Shown here piece after piece: positions 50,301-63,602 of a stretch of DNA of 64,000 bases (positions are counted from its first letter, which is position 1; each line of letters starts with the position of its first letter). The notes under the pieces were generated by a model. That model searched no databases. It had not been told where the DNA came from and saw only the letters and a list, made by a program, of their open reading frames with translations. A program made the translations under genes and the position numbers. This stretch comes from Tubulanus polymorphus (taxonomy: Eukaryota > Nemertea > Palaeonemertea > Tubulaniformes > Tubulanidae). The stretch is taken from assembly GCF_964204645.1 (NCBI RefSeq), contig NC_134026.1:27546650-27610649 (forward strand). Direction: 5' to 3'.

Positions 50301-51022
50301 ATATTGCGCATAGATACTTTGTATCTCAAAAAAAGAAAGAAATGTTGTATATGATGAAAATAAAGCGTAAGCTGCGGAAACATTCAAACAGATTGTCTCG
50401 CACTATTTCTTTCTCATCGAAACATATTTATGATGATATAAAAATCTATTGTACTAGTTAGTACTAATGTATATAAATATAGTTATTTTTTACAATTTCA
50501 ATTTTCAATGGTATCAACTTTGGTCATGATATTTTTATCACACTATAGCACTTATTATCATCAGCAGGTTCGATATTTTTCGCATAGGTCGAGAAGAACG
50601 TTAGATATGAGCCGGCACCAGGATTCGAATCCATGGACCTTGGATCGAAGATTGAGAAAGAAATCGCGATAACTTTGACCATCAAACACATATAAATTGT
50701 ATACTAAATGCGCAGAAACAGGACAGTAATTAACGCTACCGACAAGGCATATCTGTGTCTGTCCAATCATTCGAAATTAATAGTAAATAATGTCACTAAA
50801 GCATGCGCTAGTATTACGAACAGCGGATGAATTAACTTAATTAATGAATTCCACGGACCATTATTAAATCTGTTTATCTCAATTATATATTCCTTGCCAT
50901 TACCAAGATTCCTATATCATCAATATTTCTAACGGAAATTTTCACGAATTACCGAGTATTGACAAGTGTCCATATAGCTTTGTACGTCGTACTGAAATGT
51001 GTCACGTCACTTCAACAATTTT
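47347..51022. other. Gene-free stretch with a GC-richer patch
   Basis: A patch at about 47640-48260 is richer in GC and has an 89-codon minus-strand frame (47934-48203) without recognisable similarity. A second TA-rich tract lies at 49439-49464. The rest is AT-rich with no gene I can support. Confidence 0.4.
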
Positions 51023-51150
51023 AGCTTTATACATCCTCCCCCGGCAGGGATTCGAACCTGATGGCATCGAGATGGCACGAAACCCTGCCATAATCGACCG
51101 TGTGCGCAGATACATGCGCAGTTCAGATGATGTGATTTTTAGCCAATCAG
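51023..51150 (-). mobile_element. tRNA-derived SINE-like sequence, left arm of inverted pair
   Basis: Read on the minus strand it carries a perfect pol III B-box-like GGTTCGAATCC followed by CTGCCGGGGGAGGATG. It aligns to the sequence at 51233-51374 in opposite orientation but lacks about 12 bases that include the A box. Confidence 0.55.
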
Positions 51151-51232
51151 AAATCCCGTTTTTTTTTAGCCCGGGTTTTCCCATATATAGTTCTTCCTTG
51201 AAATTTGCCTCAACGATTATCCAACGAGCAAT

Positions 51233-51374
51233 CTGATTGGTGCCGCCAGTTTTCGTTCGGAAAGCTGCGCATGTACCTGCGCACCCGGTCTACTGATGCA
51301 GCGGTTCGTGCCGTGGCTGAGTGTAGCGATGCCATCAGGTTCGAGTCCCTGCAGAGGGAGGATGAGCTTTATAC
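51233..51374 (+). mobile_element. tRNA-derived SINE-like sequence, right arm of inverted pair
   Basis: Contains an A-box-like TGGCTGAGTG (51314) and a B-box-like GGTTCGAGTCC (51338), with the spacing and order of a tRNA-type internal promoter. CTGCAGAGGGAGGATGAGCT follows. It does not fold as a complete tRNA, so it is called SINE-like rather than a tRNA gene. Confidence 0.55.
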
Positions 51375-51506
51375 GATGGAAGCACCTTATCTTTTTGTAT
51401 GAATTCACTTCAAGCAGATTTGAAATCAGGAGAAATTTAAAACGGGCTTCATGTGCACTCACTCAAAGTCATTCTGACCTATATATCTATTATTCTTTCG
51501 ATCAGG

Positions 51507-51539
<33 letters not shown>

Positions 51540-51540
51540 C
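51507..51540. repeat. TA dinucleotide microsatellite
   Basis: About 16 TA units interrupted once by G. Confidence 0.85.
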
Positions 51541-54500
51541 TTTCAATTTCAGTTTATTGCTCCACAAATAATACTTAATGCACAGAGCACAGAGTAGTTT
51601 ACAAAATAATAACAACGATATAATACACTTTTAATACAAAAAAAAGACACAAGATGGAATATCATGGCTTTAAACATATGATAATAAACCCTTTTTAACA
51701 AGTATTGCTAAATTACTCAAGGCTTTACCTTTAGAATTTAAAAGGTGTGCGAATCAATAAATGATAATTTACTAATTGATTAATTATCTATAATCCACGG
51801 TCGCAACGGTCAAACCTTGGAGGATTACTCCAAGGTCAAACAGACATCTAGTAACGATGTTCAACGAGAACAACCGCTTATAGCTAGCAAAACTCTATCG
51901 AAAAGAGCTCTATCGAAAAAATCGTTGTAACACTGATGGTGTCACACATTGCTATCCGCAAACCACTCCCATTTATGTAATATATAAATGTCTAAATATC
52001 TTATTTAAGGCATGATCTATATATTGACGAGCACCTTCTTGTTATATTGTCTTTTTGAAGTTGATAGTTGTTACATGGCAAATTATTCTATATTTTCGAT
52101 AGCTTGATTGGCATATCACCTGAAGGACTGTGATTTCAACTGTGTTATTCGCACCGGATATCCGTTTGTTACCTGGGCGTCTTTACGCTTAACTAGTTAT
52201 TTCCGATAGTAGTATACCCAACGGGTTGCGATTTATAGATTTTTGAATAGTAACGAATATCATAACCATATCATACTTTACTCGTGTTTACCGTATACAG
52301 TCAACTGTTACTTGATACGTCTAAAAGGAAAATTGACTATTATATATAATAATATTTCTTTTTAATGTAAAAGCTTTAGCTACTGGTGCGCGTGCGTGAA
52401 CAGATAATAATTGAACAAATGATAAGTTCATCTTACAAATTATGCGTGATCTATTTTCATTGAATCTTTCAAACATAGATCCAGAAATTTCTACGTTACT
52501 TTTTAATCGTTGTACAAACAGTATTTAGATAAAATCGAAAAAGTCCCAAAAATGTGTAACACGTGTGTCTGTCGCCTGTTTTCCTGTTCAGACGCTCTAT
52601 GATACATCATTACCCATCCCTCGAGCAGGAGCTGAACAAATTTAATGACGAACATTGACTTAACAACGTCTTAGAGTTTTAAACATGGATCCGATACGTT
52701 GAAATGTGGTTATCTTTTAAACATGAAATTAAATCAAAAATTGATCCAACCCATTAGAGCTAGTCGAGTGTCGTTTTGCTTTGATTGTCCATGGAGTAAT
52801 AGAAGTTTCAATCAGCCATCTACGGCGTAAGTGAAAAACTAAATGAAGTCTAAAATGAAGTTTCCTAATCAACCGTTCTGATAGAATTTTTATTTTTTAA
52901 AATGGACCTTAATCATCGTGATTTGCAGAGTATTTGGTTGTGTATTATCGCCCTGCGTCACAAAATTCCGACAGATAGATATCGCAAGCAAATCTACTAC
53001 AGGTCAGTAGAACAAAATAACCACAATATTTTCAATTACACCGGATACATGTTTCAGCATTTTTTTTTCTATCTTGAAATAGGGATTGTCCCTGTTATTT
53101 ATTTGGTTGGTAAATTTCATAGGATCTGAAAAATTTGAGCCCTTTTCGAGCAAGCTTATTAATTGCACTAGTGATGATATTTGAACGTCACCTGCCGTGC
53201 AATTCCGCGCTGAGGAGTGGTGTAGGAATATACCATGGTTTAGATTGTAAATTGAAATTACGGTGGGATGTGTTGTAAACTAAAAATTAGACACACATTC
53301 CTGGATATCTAATGGAAGCCATTCTTATTAATAAACTCTGAAATGGTAGCGTCCATATTTTAGCAGCCACGATGAACAATAGGTGTTCCAACACAGAACC
53401 ATTAACAGTACCGTGAATAATGAAACAAACGCCATTGTTTGAAGATATCTGTTGTATCAGTGTATATTTTTTTCATTTTGAATCGCGAATCACTAATGTG
53501 ATTCCGAAATGATTTCATAAATCGTCATCAAAGCCTAAATCACTCTTTGTAATCATATGTTAAGATATTCGCGATTAGTTGTGTCCAGAATTAAGCTGAA
53601 ATGTACAAAAACCCTAAATACAACTAATTCCCGAATATCTCCATTTCATACGTAAAAGGTTCGGTTTTCTTCATTCTCATTTCTAAGATATAACGATGTC
53701 GTTGTCTAATTTCCCGGTAATGATGCACTACTTTGCTGTGTATTGATTGGTTGAAAGTATGAAATGTTAGCTTCGTCTATGAGTCGATGGTTTGATTGGT
53801 GAACCAGACTTCGCTAGTAACAGTAGGAATTTACCGTAACTGAAGAAGTCGCATCAACAAATCTATTCCTGCCGACTAAAATTCAGATTTTTATACACCT
53901 TACTGAGATCTAGTTTCGGCCGTAGACCCGTGACACAAAATCTACTTTGCAGAAAACCATTTTTGCAACTGGAGACTTCGTATCAGATTGCGCTAGCGAA
54001 ACAAGTAATTTGATTACTTTATCAGAAAGTCGACGAAAATTTCAGACGGGGCTTATTTCAAAGATAAATCAAGGTAGGTATTTTTTTCTTTGCAAATTGC
54101 AGGATAGTAATATGTTTATACCCCCTATTTATGGGTGTCTATAGCTCTGCTCAGATAAATCACTAATGTAATCATCATCATTAGAACTATTTGAAAAATT
54201 GATGAAACTGGTTAGATATCTCTCCCCATTAATTCGTTGCCATATAGATGATTTTTTGTGGAATGAAAAATATTTATATAAGGATGACAAATAGCGGCTT
54301 TTAGCATGAACATTTATACATTTTTTTAGTGCATATTTAGATCGCAAATTCTCCCTAAGGTATTTTTTGGTCTCTGACTGAAGATCATTACGACCGCGGA
54401 GACTTCACATAGATTTTTACAAACGCCTAGCTGGCCGATCGCGAAGTCCGAGCACACCAGTGCCCAAAACCGCGTTCCTGTCCCGAGGGCTTAGCATGCT

Positions 54501-55400
54501 CATATCTATTTCTACTAATTTTAGCGATAACTTTTTTAAGTAGGTAGATGACATTTGATGTTCAGTTTAGTTCAACGACACTGATTTGACGTATAGCGCG
54601 TATAAATACAGTTTACAGTTTACATAAATATAAATATAAACAAATACATTTCTCGTCAATTTGCCAAGAATCAGAGAAATCTTAAATAAAAAGGAGATGA
54701 GAGAACATAACTATAATTACTCAATTCGTACTGACATTAAAATGACATTTTTCGCGTGCCATTCTTATCCTCTAAAAAGGCTTTCGAATTATTCATTTAT
54801 CTAATTTTTCCTTCCAATTGTTGCCGATTTGAATACGATTTCTCTAAAAAAAAAAAAAACGATTACGATAATATTGATCTCATAGTGTCCTTTGTCAATC
54901 GGTGTCTCGTTTCGCGACCATCGTTTAAACTTGCAAGAATCCTGTACGTTCTCTTGTACTCACTTGACGCGTGACGCTTTCATACTCGAGGAATCAATAC
55001 GATGCAGCGATTACGTGTTAATTACTAATTACAATGACGTTTGATCAATGAAAATCGCTTCTCTCAAGTAACATATTATGCATTATATCAGTGTAGAATG
55101 TCTTTGTAGGAGACTGCGTATGTTTTGACGTCATCGAAACGTACAATAACGGGACATGTCAGTGGTTGAGTGGTAGAGATGCAACAGGCCCAAATGCACA
55201 CGGCATAACACGTGACTTATAATAGCACTCATAATTTTGGGAAGAAAACAAAATTTCATTTGATTGAAGATAAATTTACGTGAAAAGTTTTCCAATCGCC
55301 ATTTTGTAAATTTACCAAGTATACATATAGATTTATATCATTTTTGAAAGATGGAAAATAGTGGGAATACAGGATGTCAAATTTCTATGGTTCTCATTTT
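51541..55400. other. Gene-free stretch
   Basis: Contains the second copy of the dispersed repeat (53073-53116) and a tRNA-A-box-like TGGTTGAGTGGTAGAG near 55162 with no B box after it. No gene is supportable. Confidence 0.45.
53073..53116. repeat. Dispersed repeat copy B
   Basis: CTTGAAATAGGGATTGTCCC followed by TGTTATTTATTTGGTTGGTA matches the copy at 41532 with three substitutions and a 4-nt gap. Confidence 0.6.
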
Positions 55401-58400
55401 ATAAAATATATATCTAAAGGGTACCTTCCTAGGTCACCGTATACACATCTAGAATATGTACCTTTTTGATACCCCAAATGTGTTCAGATTGCATCTCAGA
55501 CCCCAAAAAATTTCTGGGGAGTGCCCCAGTTACCTTTCCAAGTTAAGCTGTACTCATAACCCTACCTCCGCCCCTGGAACCGCTAGAAATGATGACGCCT
55601 TAGGCTGCCGCCTTATAGGTAAAAGTGACATATAACTTATGGATTTTAGTGAAATGTGTGTAAATGTGTGTATTAAACATACAATTCAATTTGATGCATG
55701 AAACAAAATACATTATGTCGATTATACCAATTGAAGAAGACCCATTCCTTTTAATTTCTATATTTTAGATTTTTAACAAATTTATTATCAACCAATTTTC
55801 ACCGTGAATCAATTGCTGGAAACTACTTTAGTTATCATTTTAGCCTCCGGGGTAAGATATTGTATAACAGCATGCGTGCGTATACGTACGTACGCCGTAC
55901 GCTGATACGGGTTTGATTTTCAAAAACGAAGAAATATTTCACTTCAAAGAAGGTCGCGTCTGTTTTCAGAACGAGCTCCTCAATGAAAAAATAAATAATG
56001 TGTTAAATAATGTGTTAAAACTTGAAAATATGTGAAAGACGTTTCTAGAAGAGTATCTTGCGAGATTCTCGTGTAAGATTTTTTTAAACGCGTTCAATAT
56101 AATAATTGGCAACACGTTTAAACTAACGAATACTAAATCTTTCTAGAAAACAACACCTGTGTCCATGCAATTACCGACGTCTTGCACTAGTTGCCGATGG
56201 GTGTAGCGACAATGAAATGAACACGCTGCGAAATCAATGGCAACTTAATCGAGCTGCTAGCGTCTTAACTCTTCCCATAAAAATACACGAAACCACCTAA
56301 AAAGAAAGTTGATTACGCGTCAATATTTGTGGTTTTGCAGTCGTGCTGTGCGCTTGATTTCAATTCTATCGGTAGATTTTACATACAATATATCTAAACA
56401 TATCGATACGTCTGCGGAACACTAGAACATGTATATAGAAATAATGTTTCTCACTTAATCCCTTGAGAATGTAACTTTAATCATTTTGATTCTCACATCC
56501 GACGAATTGAATAATCTCCTCCTCCCCACAAAATAACGCGTGTCTACTAATTATATAGCTTTCTCTGAGCCGCAGTCGCTTGGCAAATCTGGAGGTTTAC
56601 GAATAGAAACCCCCAACCATGAAACAATTACAGATGAAAATTTATAGATTTCTTTTAGTTAATTGTTCACTGAATTGAATTTGCGTGCTTAAGTAGACGA
56701 TAACACATTAGCGCGCGTATAGATAAAATTGACGACTTTCTGTAGAATGACGTATAGATTTTTGTGTCTGACTGAATACTGACTTTTTTCACCTTGCAAA
56801 AAACTCCGATATCATATCAATAGCATATTATTCCGATTTTTTCCGTCCAAGAACTTTGTTTGAAACCGTGAAATATGAGAAATTATTATCCTGAACAGAA
56901 GAATCGTTGTTACCGGTAAATAGAGATGTACCCATTGAATTTTACAATGTCACATAGGGAATAAAATTGACTACATACTATCATATGACTGGGAGTCGAC
57001 GAGTCTAGCACCTCTCTGATATGATACCATGCAGAGTTTATGACAATACCGAGGAGAATCTCAGAAAGTCATACATGTCTTAAACATGTTCTCTTTTGAA
57101 TTTTGCTTCGACTGCAGTTGAAACTTTATAAGATTGCTCATAAGCGAGGGTGGCATGTGTGAAGAAAAACCAAATTTGTATATATATCGTATTTCTTTAA
57201 GAAATATGAACAAAATTAATTTTCTCTGAACTTCATGTTTAGATTGTTATTCGATAAGAAACCAACGTTGTTGATTCACCGTGTGTTTAAATTCACGATC
57301 TGAGCATATCAAACGAAATACAACCCACTAATTAAGACGAACAATAATGCATTTTATAAACAGGTTATTGTGACAGTTATGGATGCTATAATTAAGCGAC
57401 TATTATAAATGAATGTGGTATCTCATCACTGAAGCTTTATCATGATTAATTACTTATTCGGTGTAATACCGTATTTCCGAGTACGAAGATCGTGAATTCA
57501 ACGACAAATATTCTTAAACGTTTCGATAAATTGAATTAGCATTTTATCACTGACAACATTATCGTTTGGAAAAATACGGGTTGTGGTTTAAAAAGGGGTT
57601 AGAAATAGAGGTTTATTGGTTATCGATTGATGAATATGATAAAGCCAAGCGGACACACCCATGTATTATGATACTTAATTCAAAATATGGAAAAATCATG
57701 GTTAAAAGTATTAGTTCATTAGTTGAATAAAACCACGTGTTGTCGTACCTGGATAAAGCATCGTATTTCAACCACCCGAGGGGTGTTACGGTACACATAA
57801 AATACGCATAGTTCATTGAACGCCTCCACGTATATTCGTAAGAGACTAACCAGTATAATCTTCTGTTGTTCCTGAAAAATGTAATCAATCACGTATCAAA
57901 CGATTAATCACTTTGACGATAGTATGATTCAATTTTGCGTAGGTTTTCAATCTATTATTTCTGCACCAGACACAACTAATTTTTCTATGTATAATACATA
58001 ATAACACAAACTGTGTATTTACATCACCTATTTACGAAACCTGACACAAAGGAATAGATGTTGACTTGAAATGCCCACACAACTGACAAATTCTGCGAAA
58101 CGAAACTCCGGTTCCTCATTTGACCCCCCCCCCCAGCAATATTGCGATTGAGTGCTGGGTATGAAGGTTGCACATTCGTCATAAAACAGCAATGTCTTCT
58201 TTACATAACTAGGCGTTTTTGTCACGTCTTGTGTTTTGCAAGGTTGTAACTTCAGTTATGAATACAACTAATGTGTTACCTTTTCCCTGGAGTTTTTACA
58301 TGTTGCGGGATCTTCAATTTCAATCCCTTTTCGATATTCACATATCTAGATGGTTTTCTTACTCAAAAATTACATTAGCGCATTATATGACACATTGTGA

Positions 58401-61080
58401 TATATATCAAATGGTGCCTGATGACAAATTACATCGATTAAATAGAGATTACAACTATTTCCTGGGATTTGTGCTGATTCTCGTCTGTTAATTAATAACA
58501 TCCTTTCTTTTTCGCATCATATATGTGATGACTTTTCTCCTCTCGCGTATTACCGGGGGTGTTGAATAAACGTGATGTTCAACCTTGAACGCGATGAAAT
58601 TCAAGGTGAAATATTTACGTAGAACAAAAGAACAACTGGTACCATGGTTCCTAAAGAAACTTGGGATCGATTCAACAGCCAAATAAATTCATTGTAATTA
58701 TATATAGTTGACTATGATAAAGCACAATCTATTCACTCAATTCTATTCGATTTCAATTATCTGCACGCATATTTTAGAGGGTCACCCATCCTTCCCATCA
58801 CGTGTCATTTGCGACATTCTCGTAAAAACGTGATGAAATACTATTGCCTTTTAATTTCCTGTGGTTTTATAGTGATTGCTGATTTCCGTGCGAAGGTGGA
58901 TTAGAATTGATAACTGATATGTTATAACTGTCTGATTTTAATGGACGAACAATTATCTCAAAAGTTCACGAGATTTAATCACTTCCCCGCATTGGTATTT
59001 TCTCCAGCATACTTCAAAAGGATAATTCTTGTATATGAATGAATATGGATTATTAACAATGATATGATTATTTCATAGACAGTCACATTTTTCGTGGTAC
59101 ATGTATATGTAACTTTCCTATTCTATCTCTTCTGGAGCTGCAGACGTTACGGACAATGCGAACATCCTAGTCGTGATTCATTAATAATCAAATCAACCAT
59201 CTCGGATTTCAACGCAGATTTGAATCATTGTATCTTAGAAATGATTCCAAATACAGCAAATTTACAGCTCAGAAGGACTAAAGTAATTTAGTTCGAGGTA
59301 CTGACAATATCCGATGTAAGTTCACCCTTTGCTGTCAGGATAAAAAGCATAGCATCCGCCAGACAGCGATTTGGTTGGAGATTTCACTTCTAACAGACAA
59401 TAGACACGGTTCTCGTTCATTAATTACTGACTGGTCAGCCTGTCACGATTTCCACATCACTTACACCGCCTAAAACACTGACGCACCTTATCATTTCCTG
59501 GCCGATTATGGTTTGGGATTTGGGGTAATAGAAAACATTTATTCGCAGTTTTGTTAACGCCCGTTTGTATTCAGCTATAGTTAAAGCTACCGGTACACCA
59601 GGAACCATTAATGTTTTAGCTGGACCAACGTATATTTTCACATTTGTTATAATCACACTTCTGCAGCATGAGGCCACTCAAATTTTGTTAACACTCATTC
59701 TGCTACATTGTTAAAATGACAGTGCTTTTCTCCCAAAAAAGTCCGCCTGATATGTTCATTCGAAATTCGGTCATCATCCAAATCATCCAAATAAAATAGA
59801 CGCATCTTCAGGTCATATCACAACCTGCCTCACATGGGCCACCGTGATATTTACACTAGCATTAAGTAGCTTATCTAGATCATGTGCAACGAATCAATCA
59901 TATACGTATAACGCCATCCCATCTATAGACATATATAGAACAGACCAGGAAACCTCACAGACAAGTTTGCCATCCGCAAAAGGGTTTTATTACTTAATTC
60001 CCACTTACAGCAGGTAAAACGGTACGTAAAAATTAGATCGATTTTTCACAATCTTTCCATAACCCGAAGCGCCATAAAATATGTGATTCATTTAGCAAAC
60101 GTAACTTGTTATGAACTAAACATATTTATTCATTCAACTTTATCCGAGTAAGTCACCGCGAGTAATTCAGTTTTGACTTGGTGAACCAAAATGGGATCGT
60201 ATCGAAAAGTAAGTGATGAAAACTCGATACTTAGCAATATTCCTCATAGGAAAACTTTGCTATACCGGCGTCTTTGAAAAGCAATGCGGATTATAGGTTT
60301 TTAATAATCTGGTTTGTCGACAGGACTACCTTGAATGCCATATAAAATGCGGTAGTACTTCAATAGCCATACAGCAAAGCATCACGAATTCAAAAAATTG
60401 TGTATCCGTTATAAGATACCTACATGCTGATAAAATGCATTCCCTTTTAAGGTCACCTTATCTCTTCGTTTGGCAAACCTTTCACGCAAACAATACTTAG
60501 ATTTTGGTAAACATCTCACAACAATTGTGAGGTTCTTATCGGCGAAGGCCCGTCGAGTATATCAGATCCACCGGTTCAGATAAATATGAATTCTGAAATA
60601 AAGGACTTTTCTCTGATAACGATTGCCGGCATATGGTGGTGGATGGAGACATTATAAACTTTCTGCCGATTAAAGTAAGATTACTCTGCCGATTAAAGTA
60701 AGATTACTAAGGATTTAAGTTTACTAAGTATTTCGTGGTAGAAATGTGTGCAATTTCGTATCGAATCATTTCAAACACATTACCTTGTATGAATCAATAT
60801 ACCACGTTTTAAAACATGACTATAATGGTGTTCGAATCGAAATCTGAATTCGATACGTGTGTTGTTACCTAGTTTTAGCGGCAAGAAATGGATAGGAATA
60901 TGATATTTTTGACGATCGTCAAATAATCGTCTGGTTATTGATACCAGATCTCTTCTATATACTGGTCACGTTTGGATATGAAACGCGCGAAATTAACTGG
61001 AATAGAAACGGCGAATAGCCGAATAGAAGGGGGTGTAAAGTCTAATCTAACTATCTAATTTGTTAGTAATGTTGTTTGCA
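55401..61080. other. Gene-free stretch
   Basis: A lone hAT-like terminus (CCAGGGGCGGAGG on the minus strand) lies at about 55560-55580 without a matching partner. Palindromes TACCGGTA lie at 56911 and 59588. A 23-bp tandem duplication lies at 60663-60708. The 80-codon minus-strand frame at 59435-59677 has no recognisable family. Confidence 0.45.
60663..60708. repeat. Exact 23-bp tandem duplication
   Basis: CTGCCGATTAAAGTAAGATTACT-type unit occurs twice head to tail without a mismatch. Confidence 0.9.
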
Positions 61081-62680
61081 GGACGTGGAAGCCGTTATGG
61101 TGGCCGCAAATACGACAAATGCCGCAAGAATTTCAATATTACATTCAATACGCCCCCAAACGCTAATTTCATCACATCACTGATGGATATTCCTGAGTAA
61201 ACTTCTTTCAATATATCAAACACTTTTGGCAGTTTACGTAGCCTTCATACAGAATCAATCTCCAAATTCAGTCTTCATTTTGCTTTTACAAGTAACTTTA
61301 ACAGATGTTAGATTGAAACAGAGTGCCGTGGCTTGGCGTCTCTGAACTATCATATTATTCACATAATACTGTCAACCTATACAATAATACCTTAGCAACC
61401 CTAGCTCGGTAGTGATACAAGTCAAATACCACTGGATTCGTGTACTTCGAGAACATAAACTATGAAATGCTCAAAATGAGAAAGTGCTTTTTGAATAATG
61501 TAGATTTAAAGGGGACATGTCATTTTTATTGCCCATTCTCTATGCGTCGATCGTATTTTACCCGAGCTAATTTTCACAGCAATTTCAATTGTCATCGACA
61601 TTGCTTTGGTGATTATTGACTATAGTTTTTGTTTTATATACAAACAATAAGCTTGTTTTCTTTCTAAACGGATGTGGAAATGTATCAGATCAGATCGCGA
61701 CAAGGAATCGCATTCTTTCGTAGGCCTAAATACTTCCCAGACGATAGGCAATGACGAGAAGATATGTTCGACATCACTTTTCCCCGTTCAAACTCTTATT
61801 CATCGTATCGGATTTTTCTGACTGTTTTGAGACTTGTCTAGAATAATTTCCTTCTACACAACCACCATTTCATTGAATAGGGACATTCAGTGTAATACAG
61901 CACGATTAGATGAGCTCATCATAGCTTTATTTTCGTACGCAGGGAATTACAAGATAATTGTTAAGTTCGACAAAATGCGCAATAATATGAATTCTCCATT
62001 AACCTCCCTCTGACTATCATTCAGTTTAATGGTGTTTGCACGGGGGTCTATTATCGGTGGTACCCGTCTCAAAGATTTACGATTCACAAGTAGAAGTAAT
62101 CCTGCTCAAGTTTCCACGAGCGTGTTACCAGTAATCATTATGTAAACCAAACCAGGACATTTTCATCGGGAGCAAAAAACGCCAAAGTACCTTCCAGAAT
62201 ATCGATATGAAGCCACGGAGTTAGAAGATAATGGGAACATGTTTTCACAATGTGAATTACATGATTTTATATAAAAAAATTCCTAAAATGTACATCCATT
62301 TTCTCATGGATTGGTAGGTTTAACTGGCGTGATCAGAATCAAGTCACGTGGCCATTAGATCATTTGGTTTCGTGATATTTCTTTCGAAAGGAAAATTTGC
62401 TTTGTGTGATCTGAGAATAATTTCAAGAATTTAGTCGGGAATGCTTTTTCGTGATTGATATTATGACGGATATTCGATATCGAGGGAGATTTGTTGACTG
62501 CATCTAACAAATCCATGGGAGACAATGGAACTCAGAAAAAAATTAAATTGAGCGTAGGCTTGCTCGCGAAATAGACACCATAGAAATTGATTGTCAATGC
62601 CAATCCGCATCTGTTGGAACAAAGACGTGACTTTCCGGTTAAAGACCGTTAAAGAACGGACGTTTTCACACATGAATATA
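61081..62680. other. Upstream region of the vasotocin gene
   Basis: No supportable gene. An exon-like stretch follows a TTTGCAG acceptor at about 61080 (see findings). Confidence 0.4.
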
Positions 62681-62687
62681 CATATTG

Positions 62688-62695
62688 CTATATAG
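62688..62695 (+). promoter_or_regulatory. Possible TATA box of the vasotocin gene
   Basis: CTATATAGG lies about 110 bases before the start codon, with TCATCATTACTCAGTC-type candidate initiator sequence 30-60 bases downstream. It is the only TATA-like motif close to this start. Confidence 0.35.
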
Positions 62696-62802
62696 GTTAC
62701 TGCATCTTTCACCGGACACGCATCACACTTATCATCATTACTCAGTCACGATTAAAAGGGATTTCTTTTTCTCTTTGCTACAGTTCATCTCCTACTGTCA
62801 CA

Positions 62803-63602
62803 ATGAACAGATTACTGACTGGTATTCGAAGTTTAACATGGCTTATTGTGATGTTCACGTTTGTGATTTACTGTTCCGGTTGTTTTGTCCGAAATTGTCC
62901 ACCCGGTGGCAAGCGAGGTTTAGCGGATAACAGTTATGCAATTCGAGAGGTGAGTACTATATCAATAATGCCTTTTGATTTCATCATCACATAAATATAA
63001 TTTTTTTTCGTATTTCCTTGTTGCGTGATGAATGAATTTTCACCAGAAGTAGAGCTCAATCGTGTATCATTCTGATCGAACCACATGTGCAGATTTTCAC
63101 TTAATTTTCTTTAGCCACGAGCGCTTAAAAGAGCCTCAGCAAAAAAGGGTAAACTAAAAATCAAAAGCGAGTCAAGTGTAGTTTATTTCCATTAATGTTC
63201 TTCTCACCAGTGAACAACTAATATCCCTACGGCTCAGTATCGGATGGTGGGTGTTCTCTTTTTTTGATCATAGATGACGAAGTCCTTAAAGATTTCAAAG
63301 TCCTCGATACGATTAAGTTTTATTTTCATTCTTTTTAGTGTATGTTATGTATGGATAATCGAGGCACATGCGTCGGGCCGAATATTTGCTGTGGAGCCAG
63401 TATTGGTTGCCACATAGGAACCAAACAAGCAGAGGAATGCGCTAAAGAAAACGACTCCACAACTCCGTGTCAGGTTCCCGGCAAAACATGTGGACCCGAA
63501 GGAGAGGGAAACTGTGTTGCCGATGGAATATGCTGTACCTCAGGTAAAAGCAAATTGAGTGTGAACTGTTATAAGAAAAGGTGCTCAGGCCCGAAAGATT
63601 AG
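62803..63602 (+). CDS. Vasopressin/oxytocin-type preprohormone (vasotocin-neurophysin)
   Basis: Two exons (62803-62949, 63339-63602) join at a codon boundary to 136 residues. Residues 1-26 are a hydrophobic signal peptide (to YCSG). The hormone CFVRNCPPG (27-35) follows directly, with the Cys1-Cys6 ring, then Gly36 as amide donor and the dibasic KR cleavage site. The remainder is a neurophysin with all 14 cysteines (CMLCMDNRGTC, GPNICCG, CHIGTKQAEEC, TPCQVPGKTCG, GNCVADGICC, VNCYKKRC). The hormone is released from neurosecretory cells and acts through V1/OT-type GPCRs; neurophysin carries it through the secretory pathway. Basic residue 4 and basic-less position 8 (Pro) resemble protostome conopressin/annetocin-type peptides. 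The intron sits just before the first neurophysin cysteine. No copeptin extension is present. Confidence 0.95.

Noticed and set aside
50600-50645. GATTCGAATCC motif resembling a tRNA T-arm
   Set aside because: It is palindromic and lacks an A box or acceptor stem. At most it is a decayed SINE fragment.
55155-55185. A-box-like TGGTTGAGTGGTAGAG
   Set aside because: No B box follows at the expected distance and there is no cloverleaf.
59435-59677. 80-codon minus-strand frame
   Set aside because: No family recognised and no supporting splice sites.
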